Of a stretch of DNA of 64,000 nt, positions 35,356 through 46,322 are shown piece by piece. Where the stretch lies: NCBI GenBank assembly GCA_023101885.1, contig JALPQD010000115.1, positions 689,953-753,952 of the forward strand, read 5' to 3'. A model generated the notes under the pieces. It was not told the origin of the DNA. It saw only the letters and a program-made list of their open reading frames with translations, and ran no database searches. The DNA is from Typhlomys cinereus (lineage: Eukaryota > Chordata > Mammalia > Rodentia > Platacanthomyidae). The first letter of the stretch is position 1. Every line of letters begins with the position of its first letter. The translations under genes and the position numbers were made by a program.

Positions 35356-36615
35356 TTAAATCTTCAAGATCAAGAGAAGCACGAGGTCTGACGTGCTTGA
35401 ACCTCAAAGGCCATGCCTACATTTCCAATTTTATCTTACCTTACTGGAATGAGGCAGGTCCTCTCAGTTCTTAGCTTCCAGCTGGTCCCAACCCAGCATG
35501 TGCCTGTCATATCACCTAAAAACTACCAACTGGCCTGAGCGGCAAGAAAATCTAGGCCCTAGAAGTATAAGATAGCTCCAGTTTCTCCTCCACTGCTTCT
35601 GACCATCTTTAAGAAACTCTGACTTCAGACTATAACACGCAATCCGGTGCCAGGAGACGACCAATCAACTCAGTCACCTTCCCGAGTAAGATGCCTCTTA
35701 AGAGGGACAACAGAGTTCCTAACTGTTTGATGCTGAAAAGAAAAATTATGCCTCTATTTTTTCTCTTTCCTCTAGCAAGCGTCCCTTGCTAAGATATACC
35801 CTGGGATTCCTCCTGAATGTCACACTGTCTGCCCATTTCAATGAGTTTTTTTGCCACCTGCACCTTTATGGGGAGACAGGGATTTATCACAATTTTCAAA
35901 CAATTTTCCATGCATTTGCAGAAAATATAATGGGAAGTAATTCCGTGAGGAGCACTTGGACCTGCTCCATACTTTTTCTCTAAACCATTCACTCACTACA
36001 GTATTCTCCTGTATTGTGTATGTTCAGTTTAAGTGAGGTATGTGAATCGGCACCTAGCTGCCCTTTGTTTATCATGGTTAACATTTTATTGCAGAAAATT
36101 TCAAGCATTTCTTTGTGTTTTCCTACTTTAAAATCCTCCTCACTTTAAAACATAGTTTTCTCTCTTGTTATGGTGTCAGATACGTGGGGGAAAAAACCAT
36201 CACACCATCCTTCCTAGGGACTCCCCCGAAGATGGTATTGTTCATTTTGGAAGTGTTTTTCTCACCAGTCAGCCTTCTGTGCTGTGGAATATGCCTGGCA
36301 TGATTCCTTTGATCTTAGGACCAATGTGCATCTTGCTCTGGTCATGTTTCCCTCTAACTTGAAAGCACAGACTAACTCTGTGACCAACTTCCAGCAGTTA
36401 TGCCAAGATGCTGGGAGGTCATTTCAAAAGGGAACATCATTAAAGTTTCTGTATATTCTGTCAATGGACTCTCTTTCACTTTTGTTTTATTTTGCACATT
36501 TCTTTATACCATCTTTAATTGTCTTTGAAGCAGGAGTTGGGGTGGAAACAAGCAAATGATACTTTCTATAGGAAGGTACTATTTGCCTATCTTTAATACA
36601 GACTACAGCTGGAAT
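35356..36615. other. Unique DNA, no gene recognised
   Basis: Several overlapping frames (for example 36,284-36,559, 91 codons) with no recognisable domain. No repeat identified. Confidence 0.45.
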
Positions 36616-36981
36616 ATGTGTGTCATGGTTTGAATGTGGGTTACCCTCCGTAGACTCCTGTGTTTAAATCCTTAGTTCGTATTAATATTTGGGAAGGAGG
36701 TGACCCCTTTAGAAGGCGGTGTTTTGCTGGGGAAAGACATGTCAGAGAGGGTATGCCTGGAGATTTGCTGGCTCTAGCCCTATTTGCTCCTGTTCTTGAT
36801 TGCTGTGCCTTCTACTCATGGCTGTGGTCACCTGAACTTGCCTCCAACCATGCCTTCTGCTGTGTGATTCCAAACATAATGGACTGTATCCATTCTGTGA
36901 TTGCAAGCCAATAAATACTACCTTCCCATTTTCTTCTGGTATCAGAGTGTCTCTTCGCAGAGAAGTAATGGTGACAATGTG
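36616..36981 (+). repeat. Complete solo ERVL-MaLR-type LTR with 5-bp duplications
   Basis: The LTR is 36,621-36,976. It starts TGTCATGGTTTGAATGTGGG and ends GTAATGGTGACA, so it has the expected TG...CA ends. Near the 3' end GCAAGCCAATAAATACTACC provides the LTR polyadenylation region. Identical 5-bp flanks ATGTG lie at 36,616-36,620 and 36,977-36,981, the usual duplication size for this class. With no internal region attached, it is a solo LTR or LTR recombination product. The open frame inside (36,660-36,914) is not a gene. Confidence 0.88.
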
Positions 36982-37107
36982 CTATGTAGGAAAAGTATTT
37001 GAATTATCCAAAAAAAAGTTGCATCCAGACACTGGCAAATGAATTCATGGACAGTAGTGGCTGTCTTAGGCACAAGCTTCCATAGCTGGGTCTACATATC
37101 TTTTTAC

Positions 37108-37552
37108 ATTGGTTTCATAGTTAGGCACAGGTGTCAACTTGACTGTTGAGGGTTTGAGCTCTGGGCACATTTGTAGAGAATTAATGGTTGAGTTAAGCCC
37201 AGAGCAAACCTGCAAGAGATTGTCTAGCTGATGAGGAAGGCCCAGTGCATGGTGAATGGGACTAGTCCCTGAACAGATGAATAAAATACTGAGAGCTGGT
37301 TGAGAAAGAAGTTGGCATCCTTCTGTATACGTGGCCAGATATGCTGGTCTGGCAAGTAAGAATTGTTCCTCTCTCAGCTGTTACGTGGTGATAGTGTTGC
37401 CAGTTCTCTCAGCCTGGTGTTGGTGCGTGCTCTCCCATCAAACTGGACTAAGAACTGTGACCAGTAATCATAAGAGAAAATAAACTCCTTGGTCCCTTAG
37501 GCCATTTGATGGTCATTTATTAGCAACCATGTAAACAAGCTGCAACAATTGG
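37108..37552 (+). repeat. Complete solo LTR of a second ERVL-like family
   Basis: The LTR is 37,113-37,547, about 435 bp, with TTAGGCACAGGTGTCAACTT near the start, AATAAACTCC in the polyadenylation region and an end at GCAACA. ATTGG flanks it on both sides (37,108-37,112 and 37,548-37,552). Related copies lie at 47,624-48,077 (forward) and 60,332-60,756 (reverse), sharing CATAGTTAG, CAGGTG(T/C)CAACTT and ATGCTGGTCTGGC. The 5' TG has become TT. Confidence 0.85.
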
Positions 37553-38276
37553 GAAGAGTTCAAAGGATCCATTCCCCTTGGGATTCCTTTACATGACCGT
37601 CATCCAGTGAAGGAAAAAGGTCTTAAGTGTTGCTCATTACATCTTCCTACAGACTATGATTTGGCATGTTTGCCTGCATTTTAGTCATAGAAATATTATG
37701 AAAGTAAACCATCTGGCCAAGACCATTAGAACAGGTAATGAGCTCCTACAAGTCCCCACAAAAGACAAACAATCCATCAGAATAAAACCGTTGCCTTGAG
37801 CAAGCAGCTCACAATGTGGAAAACAGCTATAAATATATGAAAAAATCCGAAAAAATCCTGAGTGGCTTGTCCATAAGAGCAGATAAGTCAATTCTATAAT
37901 CAGTCAAGTGATGTATTTAGCCATCAACTTGGCAATATTTTAGGGCAAGTAGGGACGAGTAAGGGAAATGAATATTCTCAGTCACTATTGATGGGATAAC
38001 AAATGGTCATAGGCTAGAAGGTAAGTTGGAAGGCATTACTAAAAATTTAAATGCAGAGACTGCAGCACAAACTCATCTTCTGGGGATTTATTATTGACAA
38101 ATACTTTCATATGTACATAAAACATATGTGTGGATGCTATTACCCTGTTAATCATAATATTGAAGAAGAGGATCATTAAACTATACATAAGTAGAAAATA
38201 TAGAGTTCACATATGTAGTATATGTATGGCCCCAAAAGATATACTCGTTTAGTCATGTTCAAGAATGTAAATACCT
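37553..38276. other. Unique DNA, no gene seen
   Basis: No repeat or coding motif recognised. Confidence 0.5.
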
Positions 38277-38600
38277 AGAGCTAGAGAGAAGGCTCAGTTT
38301 ATAAAGTGTATGCCTGAGTTTGGATCACCAGAACTCACATAAAAAGTCAAGTGTGTTAGCTCATGTTTGTGATCCCTGTGGTGGAGAGCTGGGAGGCTTA
38401 AACAGGTGGATATCTGGATCCTCATTGGCTAGCTAGCCATCGCCTTCTTGGTGAAGTTCTAGATCAATGAGAAAATCCTTTCTCAAGCAAAACAGTGGTA
38501 GAAGTCTGAGGACTGACATGAGGTTGTCCCATGATCTTCACATGTGTAACATGCACACACACAACACATCCTCAGGTTCACCCCCCCACACTCCATCAAA
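38277..38600 (+). repeat. B2/B4-like tRNA-derived SINE
   Basis: The head GAGAGAAGGCTCAGTTTATA and GTTTGGATCACCAGAACTCA hold degenerate A and B boxes. The body (GTGTGTTAGCTCATGTTTGT, GGAGAGCTGGGAGGC) and the CA-rich end (ACATGCACACACACAAC) fit an older rodent tRNA-SINE, distinct in its middle from the dominant family here. Confidence 0.6.
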
Positions 38601-38768
38601 AACAATGAATATATGTAGAGTAAGTACCTTTTCATGGCTCTACCTGGGATGGTGAGTAGGGTGGGGAGAATGAGTTTTAGTTTCTTCTGTATGTATCCTA
38701 AACCATATGAGCTTTTTTCATATTTTCAACTTTATATTCCATAATTATAGAAGAGACTTCTAAAAATC

Positions 38769-39110
38769 TAGAGAGATGGCTCAATGGTTATAGCACTTGC
38801 TGCGGAAGCAAAACAACTAGGTGGGTATGGTGGCCTGTCTGTACTGTAACTCCACCCCAGAAAGCAAAGCCTGGGAATCCCCAGAGGAAGCTGGTGAACC
38901 AAGTTAATGCTAACAGGGAGCTTGGTTTGATTAGAGATCCAGTCTTTAAAGAATAAGGTCAAATAGTGATATAGGATAATGCCCAATATTACCCTCAGGC
39001 CTCCTCACACAGGTGCACTCATAAGCATGTGCACCCACATACAAATATGCATTCATATATGCATGTATCCATGTACACATAGATGTGAAAATGAAAAAAG
39101 GAAAAAAACA
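38769..39110 (+). repeat. tRNA-headed SINE, longer variant
   Basis: It starts TAGAGAGATGGCTCAATGG and has CAGAAAGCAAAGCCTGGGAA and TTTGATTAGAGATCCAGTC. The same extra middle (CAAAGCCTGAG..., TTAATTAGAGATCCAGGCTC) occurs in the SINE at 58,601, so the two form a longer subtype. It ends in a degenerate CA/TG-rich stretch and an A-rich tail. Confidence 0.7.
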
Positions 39111-39954
39111 GGAGGAAAACAAAGATTCAAAAAAACCTAAGTAACTCCACACATTCATATGAATTATGATTAACCTTTATTTCCTCTGGCTTATTGTCTC
39201 CAGTTTTGAAATGGCTTCATGTTATGACTAGGGGAACAATTTTTTCCAGTTGGAAGGCTTTCTTACTTCTTTAACATGGAAGAAGGGAAGAAGAGAAAAT
39301 GTGGTGAGTTTTGATCCCTGTAAGTTCCTTTCTCATTCTTTCATCCACTACCATCCCTAGAATATCTTCTATGTCATTACTTACTTTATTCTTTTTGAAA
39401 GAAAGTTCTTGAGTCAGACTCTCTATGCCAGCCCAAGAAGTCTCATCCAGATAACCTTCTATTCTTAGAAATGCTCAGTCAGCAACTCCTTCTTCCAGAA
39501 GGCTGCTAGGGGAAGATACTGGATGTACTTTTAATTTGTCCTTTATGATGGTAGCACCATTACACAACCCTGAGTCTCCATCTCTGGTGGCTTTCTCACA
39601 GGTATTTTAGAGGAAACATATTCCTTTGCAGCTGTGTCCTCATGGGCAATCCCACTTCCAGTTGGCCCAGAACTTAAGTGAGTTCAATGACGGGCAGTTC
39701 TCTGGAGCTGCTCAGTCACGCTTTCTCCAGAACACTCCATATGGAGTACTTATGAATGATTTCCCACGGCCTGCTCACCTCCCATTCTAAGCACATCAAG
39801 ACAGCCATGTGTGACATATGTTTTGGGGAGTACAGAGTATTTCACAAGAGTAGATCCATGTACAGTCTTCCCACCTCTGTATTTGTCCCTCAGGGGGCCT
39901 TTTCAGCATATAAAACCTCTTCTTAGGGCAGATTTCTCAGACAGCAACATGTAC
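39111..39954. other. Unique DNA, no gene seen
   Basis: No repeat or coding motif recognised. Confidence 0.5.
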
Positions 39955-40085
39955 ACAGAACACTCAGGTTATCTTGTCAAAACACAGTTTCCAATTCAGA
40001 AGGTCTGGCCCAATAATCTGTGTTTTAAAGCATCTCCCAGACAATGCTGAATTACAGGCAACACTTGGAGTAGCAAGTTTCTAAG
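39955..40085 (+). repeat. MER5A-like DNA transposon remnant
   Basis: TATCTTGTCAAAACACAGTT, AATTCAGAAGGTCTGGCCC and CATCTCCCAGACAATGCTGA follow the order of the hAT-Charlie element MER5A, with internal loss. Old and short. Confidence 0.65.
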
Positions 40086-41393
40086 CAACAGGAGGGAATT
40101 AGTTCCATCGCCTGGTCTAAGGATGAAACAGGACTAGTCCTCCCTCACATGCTTAAAAAGAAACTGTTCACATTCATTGGCATCTGTTAAAGCCGAGGAC
40201 GGAACATTTTACTCAAGACCATGGACATAGGTTAGGGAACCATTTGCAATGGGGTTTTGCAGTAAGGGACAAACAGAGATGGAGACTTAGTGTCATATTA
40301 CAGTATGCAGAGTGGGGGCTTATAGCCGAGGGATAGGATGGGAGTCAGAGCATGGATAGTTACTAAGAGAAAATAGATGGATAAAAAAAATTATAGGTTA
40401 ACAGACCTAACAGAAGTCTGTCCAAAGACAAGAATCAGGTCAAGGTGATGAGACTTGGTAGTTGTGGAGGATGAAGGCCCTGACTAGATTCCAAGCTGAT
40501 CAGACATCCAAGTTGAAATTCTTATCTGGCTTTGTAGTTAGTGTTCCTTGCTACAAGTGGCTCAGACAAGGAAGTACACAAGTGAGGTTATGACAGCTTA
40601 ATCAGGCAGACAGTCTAATTCTCTGCGTTATTGTCAGTCTGAAAAATGAAAATATCCATCAATGTAGAGTAAAACACTTTTTACACAAATGTAGCATACA
40701 CAGGAAAGGTATGAACCATGAATGCATAGAAATGAATTTTCAGACTGACCACGTATGTAACAAGTGCATACATGTAAAGAAAAAAAAGCTAGAAGAGTCC
40801 CATGTGCCTCTTTTAGTCACATCTCCTTCCCCAAGGTGGCCTTTAGCCTGGGGAAATATGACACAGCTGGAATCACATAGTAAGCTCTTGTGATCTGGCT
40901 TCTTATGCTTCCTAATAACTTGATAAGATTCAATCATACTGTTGTGATACCTTTGTTTTACTAGCGCTCCTGGGAAAACCATATCGTTTAGCTTTTTCAC
41001 TCCCAAGTGCAGACTTTGTAATTGAGGGAGCTTCTGTTGTATTTCAACAGAAGCTATGGAAATGTTTGAAATGCTTTTCCCCCTTGTTCTGTAATCTGCA
41101 AAACTGCTTCCTCTTCATCTCTGAATGTCTGTCTTCTGCTTAACACTTGTTGCATCTGAAACCCTTCCTTGGAATCAGACATTAGGGCCTGAGGAGCAGA
41201 AAAAGCAGAATTGGAATGGAAGGTTCATCCAGTAGCAGAATTTGGTGGCTGGTGTAACTCTAAGTCTGAAAACTCAGCTAATGGGCTGAGCAATGATTGA
41301 GACTCCCATTCAGACTACTTATAGGCAAGTTGCTGTAGACTGCCTTTACCCCATGCTCTAGCAGGACATGGTGGAAGTGTTGCCGAATGTTAT
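40086..41393. other. Unique DNA with one perfect hairpin
   Basis: No gene seen. At 41,029-41,055 an 11-bp perfect inverted repeat (AGCTTCTGTTG / CAACAGAAGCT) flanks a 5-nt loop. Confidence 0.55.
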
Positions 41394-41725
41394 TGTCTGA
41401 TTGTGGTTTGTCCCCTACAGAACTCATATCGAGCTACAATTGCTCAATGAGGCATTTGAGTCACTTAGATGGAGTCCTCCCTCATTAATGGGTAAGTGCC
41501 ATTTTCAGAGGAGTATGTTCTGACTCTCAGAAGACTGGACTTGGTACATGAGAATAGACTGTTGTCCCCTCCTCTCTTTTGCAAGGTTTATAGCCCTTCT
41601 TTTACCTGAAAGCATCGCATCAGAAGTCAAGCAGATGCTCTCGGATTTTCAGAAATATGAACTAAAATGAACTCTTTCCTTTATAAATACCACTATTGCT
41701 ATTATTAAAGCAACAGAATGTGCAG
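41394..41725 (+). repeat. Diverged MaLR-like LTR
   Basis: It begins TGTCTGATTGTGGTTTGTCC followed by CCTACAGAACTCATATCGAG, as in older MaLR/MLT-type LTRs. The 3' part has GAAATATGAACTAAAATGAA and CTTTATAAATACCACTATTG, matching the LTR polyadenylation region. Boundaries approximate. Confidence 0.6.
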
Positions 41726-41849
41726 CAAGTGTTTTTTTCCCACTCATAAAACATGCTTAAGAATGCCTTTATTCAAAAGATCTTTCTGATATTTGATTTC
41801 TCCTAAAAACCCAAGGGCATTCAAAAGTTGGCACATCCTCTAGTTTCCC

Positions 41850-42010
41850 TGTCTCCTTCTTCCTTTCTTCCCTCCTTTACTTTTCTTCCCTCCCTCCCTC
41901 CCTCCTTCCTTCCTTCCCTGCTTTCCTCCCTTCCTTCCTCCCTCCCTCCCTCCCTGCCTGCCTTCCTCCCTTCCTTCCTTTCTTCCTTCCTTCCTTCCTT
42001 CTTTTTCTAC
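41850..42010. repeat. Polypyrimidine tract, (CTTC/CTCC)n
   Basis: Dense mixture of TTCC and CCTC units over about 160 bp. The apparent peptide rich in P, S, L and F across it is a low-complexity artefact. Confidence 0.85.
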
Positions 42011-42555
42011 CTTTTACTATCTTTTTAGATATTTGGATTTTTCAGCATCAATTTCCATCAGTTTATATTTTGTGGCATTTTTCTTCTTTGAGAATCTCTT
42101 AATATTATGAAGATTTGCTGCTTATCCTCTGCCATGGGCATATTTTCTCAGTTGCATTTGTGTTTTTATTTTAGTGTTGTATGTTATCATAAAGCTTTGG
42201 AATTTTGTATTTCCAATTATTCAATATTTCTCTTAACAGTTTCTGGGCTTGCAACCATAATTAGAAGGGTCGATTGCAATACAAGGTTATAAAAAGCACT
42301 TTATTTATATAGCTTGCTTTCATTTGTTGTTGAAGCATTTGGAATTCATTATAGACTCACTTATGGAGTATGCAGTCATATTGATGTGTCTCTATATATG
42401 CTCTCCAAATTCCATTTACTAATAGACTATTTTTCCCATACTGGTTTGATAAATTTTTTAGTGTATGTTAAGGTCTTAAAAGTATGCTTCTAGATTTAAA
42501 AACTTCAGGTCTCATTGGTGTTCCCATGTCTGAATACCACACTGTTTTAACTGCC
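42011..42555. other. Unique DNA, no gene seen
   Basis: AT-rich; no repeat recognised. Confidence 0.5.
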
Positions 42556-42934
42556 TGTAACAGTTACTCTTATCTGTTGCTGTAAGAGGGCACCCAAAGC
42601 CAAACAACTTAAGGGAGAAAGGGAGATTTATTCACCTTATGGTTTCACAGGGGAGATACAGTCGTTCATGACAGGTGGCGTGGCTGGCTGGCTGAAGCTG
42701 GAGTCAGGTTAAGTCATTTCCATCCATGTGGCTAAGGCTGGAGGATCCCTGGAGAGTCTCTATTCTTCCTTGTCTCCTGTTCTATAGTTCCTTTTATCTG
42801 GTCCACTACTGGGGGATTCCTGTGAAATCTAGGAAGGTTCCAATTGGATCCAGGGCTGGTCTTTGTATTGTCCAGATAATCTCTTCAGGTGGTCTCATCT
42901 GATCTTAGTTAATGCCAGGTGTGTCAAATTAACA
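42556..42934 (-). repeat. ERVL-MaLR-like solo LTR (reverse strand)
   Basis: It starts TGTAACAGTTACTCTTATCT and has GGGAGATTTATTCACCTTAT, matching the reverse LTR at 17,575. The distal end GGTGTGTCAAATTAACA is the reversed LTR start. No clear 5-bp duplication. Confidence 0.62.
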
Positions 42935-43036
42935 CCCAGGATTAACTCTCACACTGCTCAATTTTTAGACTATGTTTTGATATTTGATAAGTTATGTGAA
43001 TATCCACCCTGTTTTTTCCAATTCCCAAGGCTATTA

Positions 43037-43108
<72 letters not shown>
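43037..43108. repeat. Compound (TCTG)10(TCTA)8 microsatellite
   Basis: Ten perfect TCTG units (43,037-43,076) are followed at once by eight perfect TCTA units (43,077-43,108). Both blocks are pure, consistent with a single G-to-A change spread by slippage. Confidence 0.93.
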
Positions 43109-43139
43109 ATGAATGAATGGCAGAATTGCCCTAGTTAAA

Positions 43140-44430
43140 CAACAACAACATCAAAGAAACTCCACAACCTTTGGATTATAACATCCATGACTTCAGGAGC
43201 GAGTTTGCTGACATTGTTAAGATAAGAATTATGTTGGACCTTGAGATGTTCCTACCAGAAGCCGTGGATGACCAAATAAATTTCCCAGTACCAGGAGTGT
43301 GATACCTCCTCAAGAGCTGTTGGTCAGAGACGTTTCACAAACCCCCAAACTAATTTGCCATTGTTCTTGGTTACCTCTAAAACCTGATAGTAAGATCACA
43401 CATGAGGGTCACAGGACATGAGAAAAATAAGCTATAATGGATGTGGAAGCTTTCTCTTTGCCTGCTAGCCTTCATAATGCCTGAAGGTATGATGCAGCTT
43501 GCCAGGAAAGAAAAGCAATCAAAGTCTTACTAGGTGTGAATCCTGGAAACTACAGTAACAACTACTCTGGCAAGAGGCAAACATTGTTACAATAGTTAAG
43601 GGATAATCATGTCTTCTTATTGTATTTAATGCCTGTTTTTTGGGCAGGGAACACATGCCTGGTACTGTAAACCTAGCCAAATAGCTGTGGAAGGGGAGAC
43701 CACAGGCCTTGGGTGAATGCAAACTATTACATTTAACTGTAAGTACTTTAGAGTAGACCATTGTGTAAATACTTATCATTATACCCTTAGATCAGCACCC
43801 AATCAAGAATTATCTTTTTACAATGGAAGATGTGCAATGAAATGAAACACAACTGGACAAAGTACAGAGAATAAGTGACTGTGGAATGCTCAGCTTGAAA
43901 CAGGACATGGAGGTCACCCCTCATCTCAAGGCTCAAGGGGACCTTGCAGAAGAGGGATATGGTAAGAATATAAGAGCATAGGGTTGGGGATTGGAACTTC
44001 CAGACAGTACCTTCTGGTCATGGTAGAGCTACTGCCCCCACAATCTCATTGTAAGTACTAGGTCTGTACAATAGTTGGCCTATCAACATTTCACCATGGA
44101 TGAGGGAAGAACACAAGGAATACTATATCACCCCAAGAGACTATTTAAGGCTAATTACATATAGGAGAAGAGCTTCTTGACTCAGTGATTCACCCACTGT
44201 TAAGCCGTCCATGAAATAGAAGGTACTCAGGTGCTTCCCAGTACAGACAACACAGATGACTCAGTGGGCCATACATGCAAAAAGACATGAAAGAGGAGAG
44301 AGATTGGCTGGAAATGAGAAGATATGGGGCAGAAGGAAGGACGGACTTAGGTAGTAAGGAGTAAAAACATGTAAGTTCATTGTATTTATGCATGAAAGTG
44401 TCAAAGAATAAAAAATAAAAATTTAAAATG
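43140..44430 (+). mobile_element. 5'-truncated older L1, long 3' UTR
   Basis: Blocks shared with the L1 at 46.4-48.4 kb and with 57.0-57.9 kb: GAATAAGTGACTGTGGAATG, CACATGCCTGGTACTGTAAA and the tail TTCATTGTATTTATGCATGA followed by AAGAATAAAAAATAAAAATT. No ORF2 is recognisable, and the 5' end is approximate. This copy gives an uninterrupted version of the site where an LTR sits in the 47-kb copy. Confidence 0.75.
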
Positions 44431-45009
44431 AAGACTATGTTAGAGAAAGGGTATAAAGAAAATTTCAATAGGTGCCATTCTTTGCCTTTTATATAAATGG
44501 ACGTTGAATTATATTATGAACTTTTAAGTTGTATATATAGTTCCTTAGATTAGGTAATGTCCCCAAATTAACAATTATTGCAATGTTAAATCACCTTTTA
44601 CATCTAGACACTGGGTTGCAAACAGAAGTCACTGATATTTGCTCTTTATGTGTAAAGTCTTAGGTTAAAGTCCCAATATTGAAACAAGTTACAAAATATA
44701 TTCCATGTGAGTGTATTGATGCTAAATTCTACAACCTAGAGACTTCTCTTTGCTAATATTTTCTTTCTTACTTTTTTAAAATTGAAATTTATGGATTTTA
44801 CTCAGTATAGTCAATCTGTTATAAGTAACTTGCTGGCTTTGTAAAAAGAATTCAACTTTTATTTCTTTTCCTATATCTTGGAATATTATAAATAAATTAC
44901 CTACTTTCTAGATCTGGCTGATTTCTTGTGTAGCAATTGGGATATAGCACTATTCTGGAAGTTTATGCTGTTTTATAGAAATAAATCTGTTGAGATTCTC
45001 TGCCTCTTC
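44431..45009. other. Unique DNA, no gene seen
   Basis: AT-rich; nothing recognised. Confidence 0.5.
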
Positions 45010-45105
45010 TTTATGGCCATACCACCGTGAACTTGCCCAACCTTGTCTGATCTCTGAAACTAAGCAGTGTTGTATCTCGTTAGTATGTTGATGAGATTTT
45101 CTGTC
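45010..45105 (+). pseudogene. 5S rRNA pseudogene, 3' part degraded
   Basis: TATGGCCATACCACCGTGAA, then TTGTCTGATCTCTGAAACTA and AGCAGTGTTGTATCTCGTTA followed by GTATGTTGATGAGA run in the order and spacing of vertebrate 5S rRNA. That includes the 5' stem and the internal control region that binds TFIIIA and the polymerase III factors (AGCTAAGCAG box reads AACTAAGCAG here). Many substitutions and loss of the last third make it a dead, retroposed-type copy rather than a functional gene. Confidence 0.9.
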
Positions 45106-45624
45106 TCATTTGACGTCAGTTTTCTTAAAATAGTTCCTAGAGCTAATCTCTTTACCTAGATTTTGCTCTGTTTCATAAAGTTGAACATAGTATCTTAAGA
45201 TTTTTCTTTACTATTTCAGTTTATGTGACTAATTTCCTCTATTTTGTGCAATTGTATACATTTTTGGTTTACATTATCTTCTGACTTAGGCTAATTGCTT
45301 TCTATAAACAGTTCTTGAAAATTTTTATTAGTTTTAAGTTTTCTGCTTAAAATGTACTATGCCTTCTTTTACCTTTATAAATTCTTTCATTTTCTTTTGG
45401 GTTACATTTTTGTTTCTTTTCAAAATATTTGAGTAAAGTGGTTTCATTCTTGTCTATGATGTTATTACTTAAAGCTATGAGCTACTCTCTTAGCAGGTTT
45501 AGCATATGTGTTCTGACAAGTGGTATTTCAATTATAAAACATGTTCCAGGCATTCTCTTAGAAGTTGTTTTTCTAATTTCCAGGAAGTAAAACAAAATCG
45601 CTTCATGATTGTGTGTGGCAGTAG
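45106..45624. other. Unique DNA, no gene seen
   Basis: AT-rich; nothing recognised. Confidence 0.5.
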
Positions 45625-45935
45625 TTTCAGCTGTCAACTTGACACACTGATAACTAAGCTTTTAAGCACACCAATTAGGAATTATCTAGTTAGGGAAAAC
45701 CTGTAGAATATCGTCTTAATTGTATGACTGATGTCAGAAGACAAAACCCATGGTGGGTGAGCCTCTTCTTTGGACAGGAAGATAAGTTGGAGAGAGTTGG
45801 TTGGCTTTGGAAAGTTATAAGTTAAAAAGCCAGCATTGGTCCTTGCCCCTTTTCTCTTGTGGATATGATGTACCCTGTTTTCCATCTCCTGATGCTGGTT
45901 TAACTCTCCTGATACTAAAAATAGAAACTGGAATA
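45625..45935 (+). repeat. Diverged ERVL-type LTR fragment
   Basis: TTTCAGCTGTCAACTTGACA near the start, then CAATTAGGAATTATCTAGTT and CCCATGGTGGGTGAGCCTCT fit the region near the start of ERVL LTRs related to the 37.1/47.6/60.3-kb family. The 3' end is degraded. Confidence 0.5.
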
Positions 45936-45977
45936 AAGATTTCCCTGTTCTTTTAAATTGTTTAGATCAAGTACTTA

Positions 45978-46074
45978 TCACAGTGGCATTTTTATAAGGG
46001 ACCTGGGATCTGAACTCATGTCCTTATGCTTGTGAGGTAGAGTCTTAACCTCTGAGCCATTTGTCCAGTTCAAT
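45978..46074 (-). repeat. tRNA-headed SINE, head fragment (reverse strand)
   Basis: GGGACCTGGGATCTGAACTC and TTAACCTCTGAGCCATTTGT are the reversed B-box and A-box regions of the dominant SINE. Only the head remains. Confidence 0.7.
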
Positions 46075-46084
46075 AATTTCTTCA

Positions 46085-46322
46085 GTGTTTTAAAGAGTGT
46101 ATGTGTGGGGTTTTTGAGGTCAGAGGCTCTCACTGGGTTGCATTATGTCAGCTTGAGTGGCTGGCCAGCAAGTCCCTTGGAGCTACATTTTTCAATGTCC
46201 CTCCCAGCACTGAGGTTAGAAATGCATGCACTATAGCTGGCTTTTTAAATGGATGTGAGGATCTAGACTCATATCCTGCTGGATGAGCAAATGCTTTAGC
46301 CACTGAGCCATCTCTCCAGAAC
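46085..46322 (-). repeat. B4-like tRNA SINE (reverse strand)
   Basis: It ends with TTAGCCACTGAGCCATCTCT followed by CCAGA, the reversed tRNA-like head. The body (CTCACTGGGTTGCATTATGT, GGAGCTACATTTTTCAATGT) differs from the dominant SINE and belongs to an older rodent tRNA-SINE. Confidence 0.72.

Noticed and set aside
41828..42028. Open frame rich in P, S, L and F
   Set aside because: It is a direct reading of the (CTTC/CTCC)n tract and has no other content.
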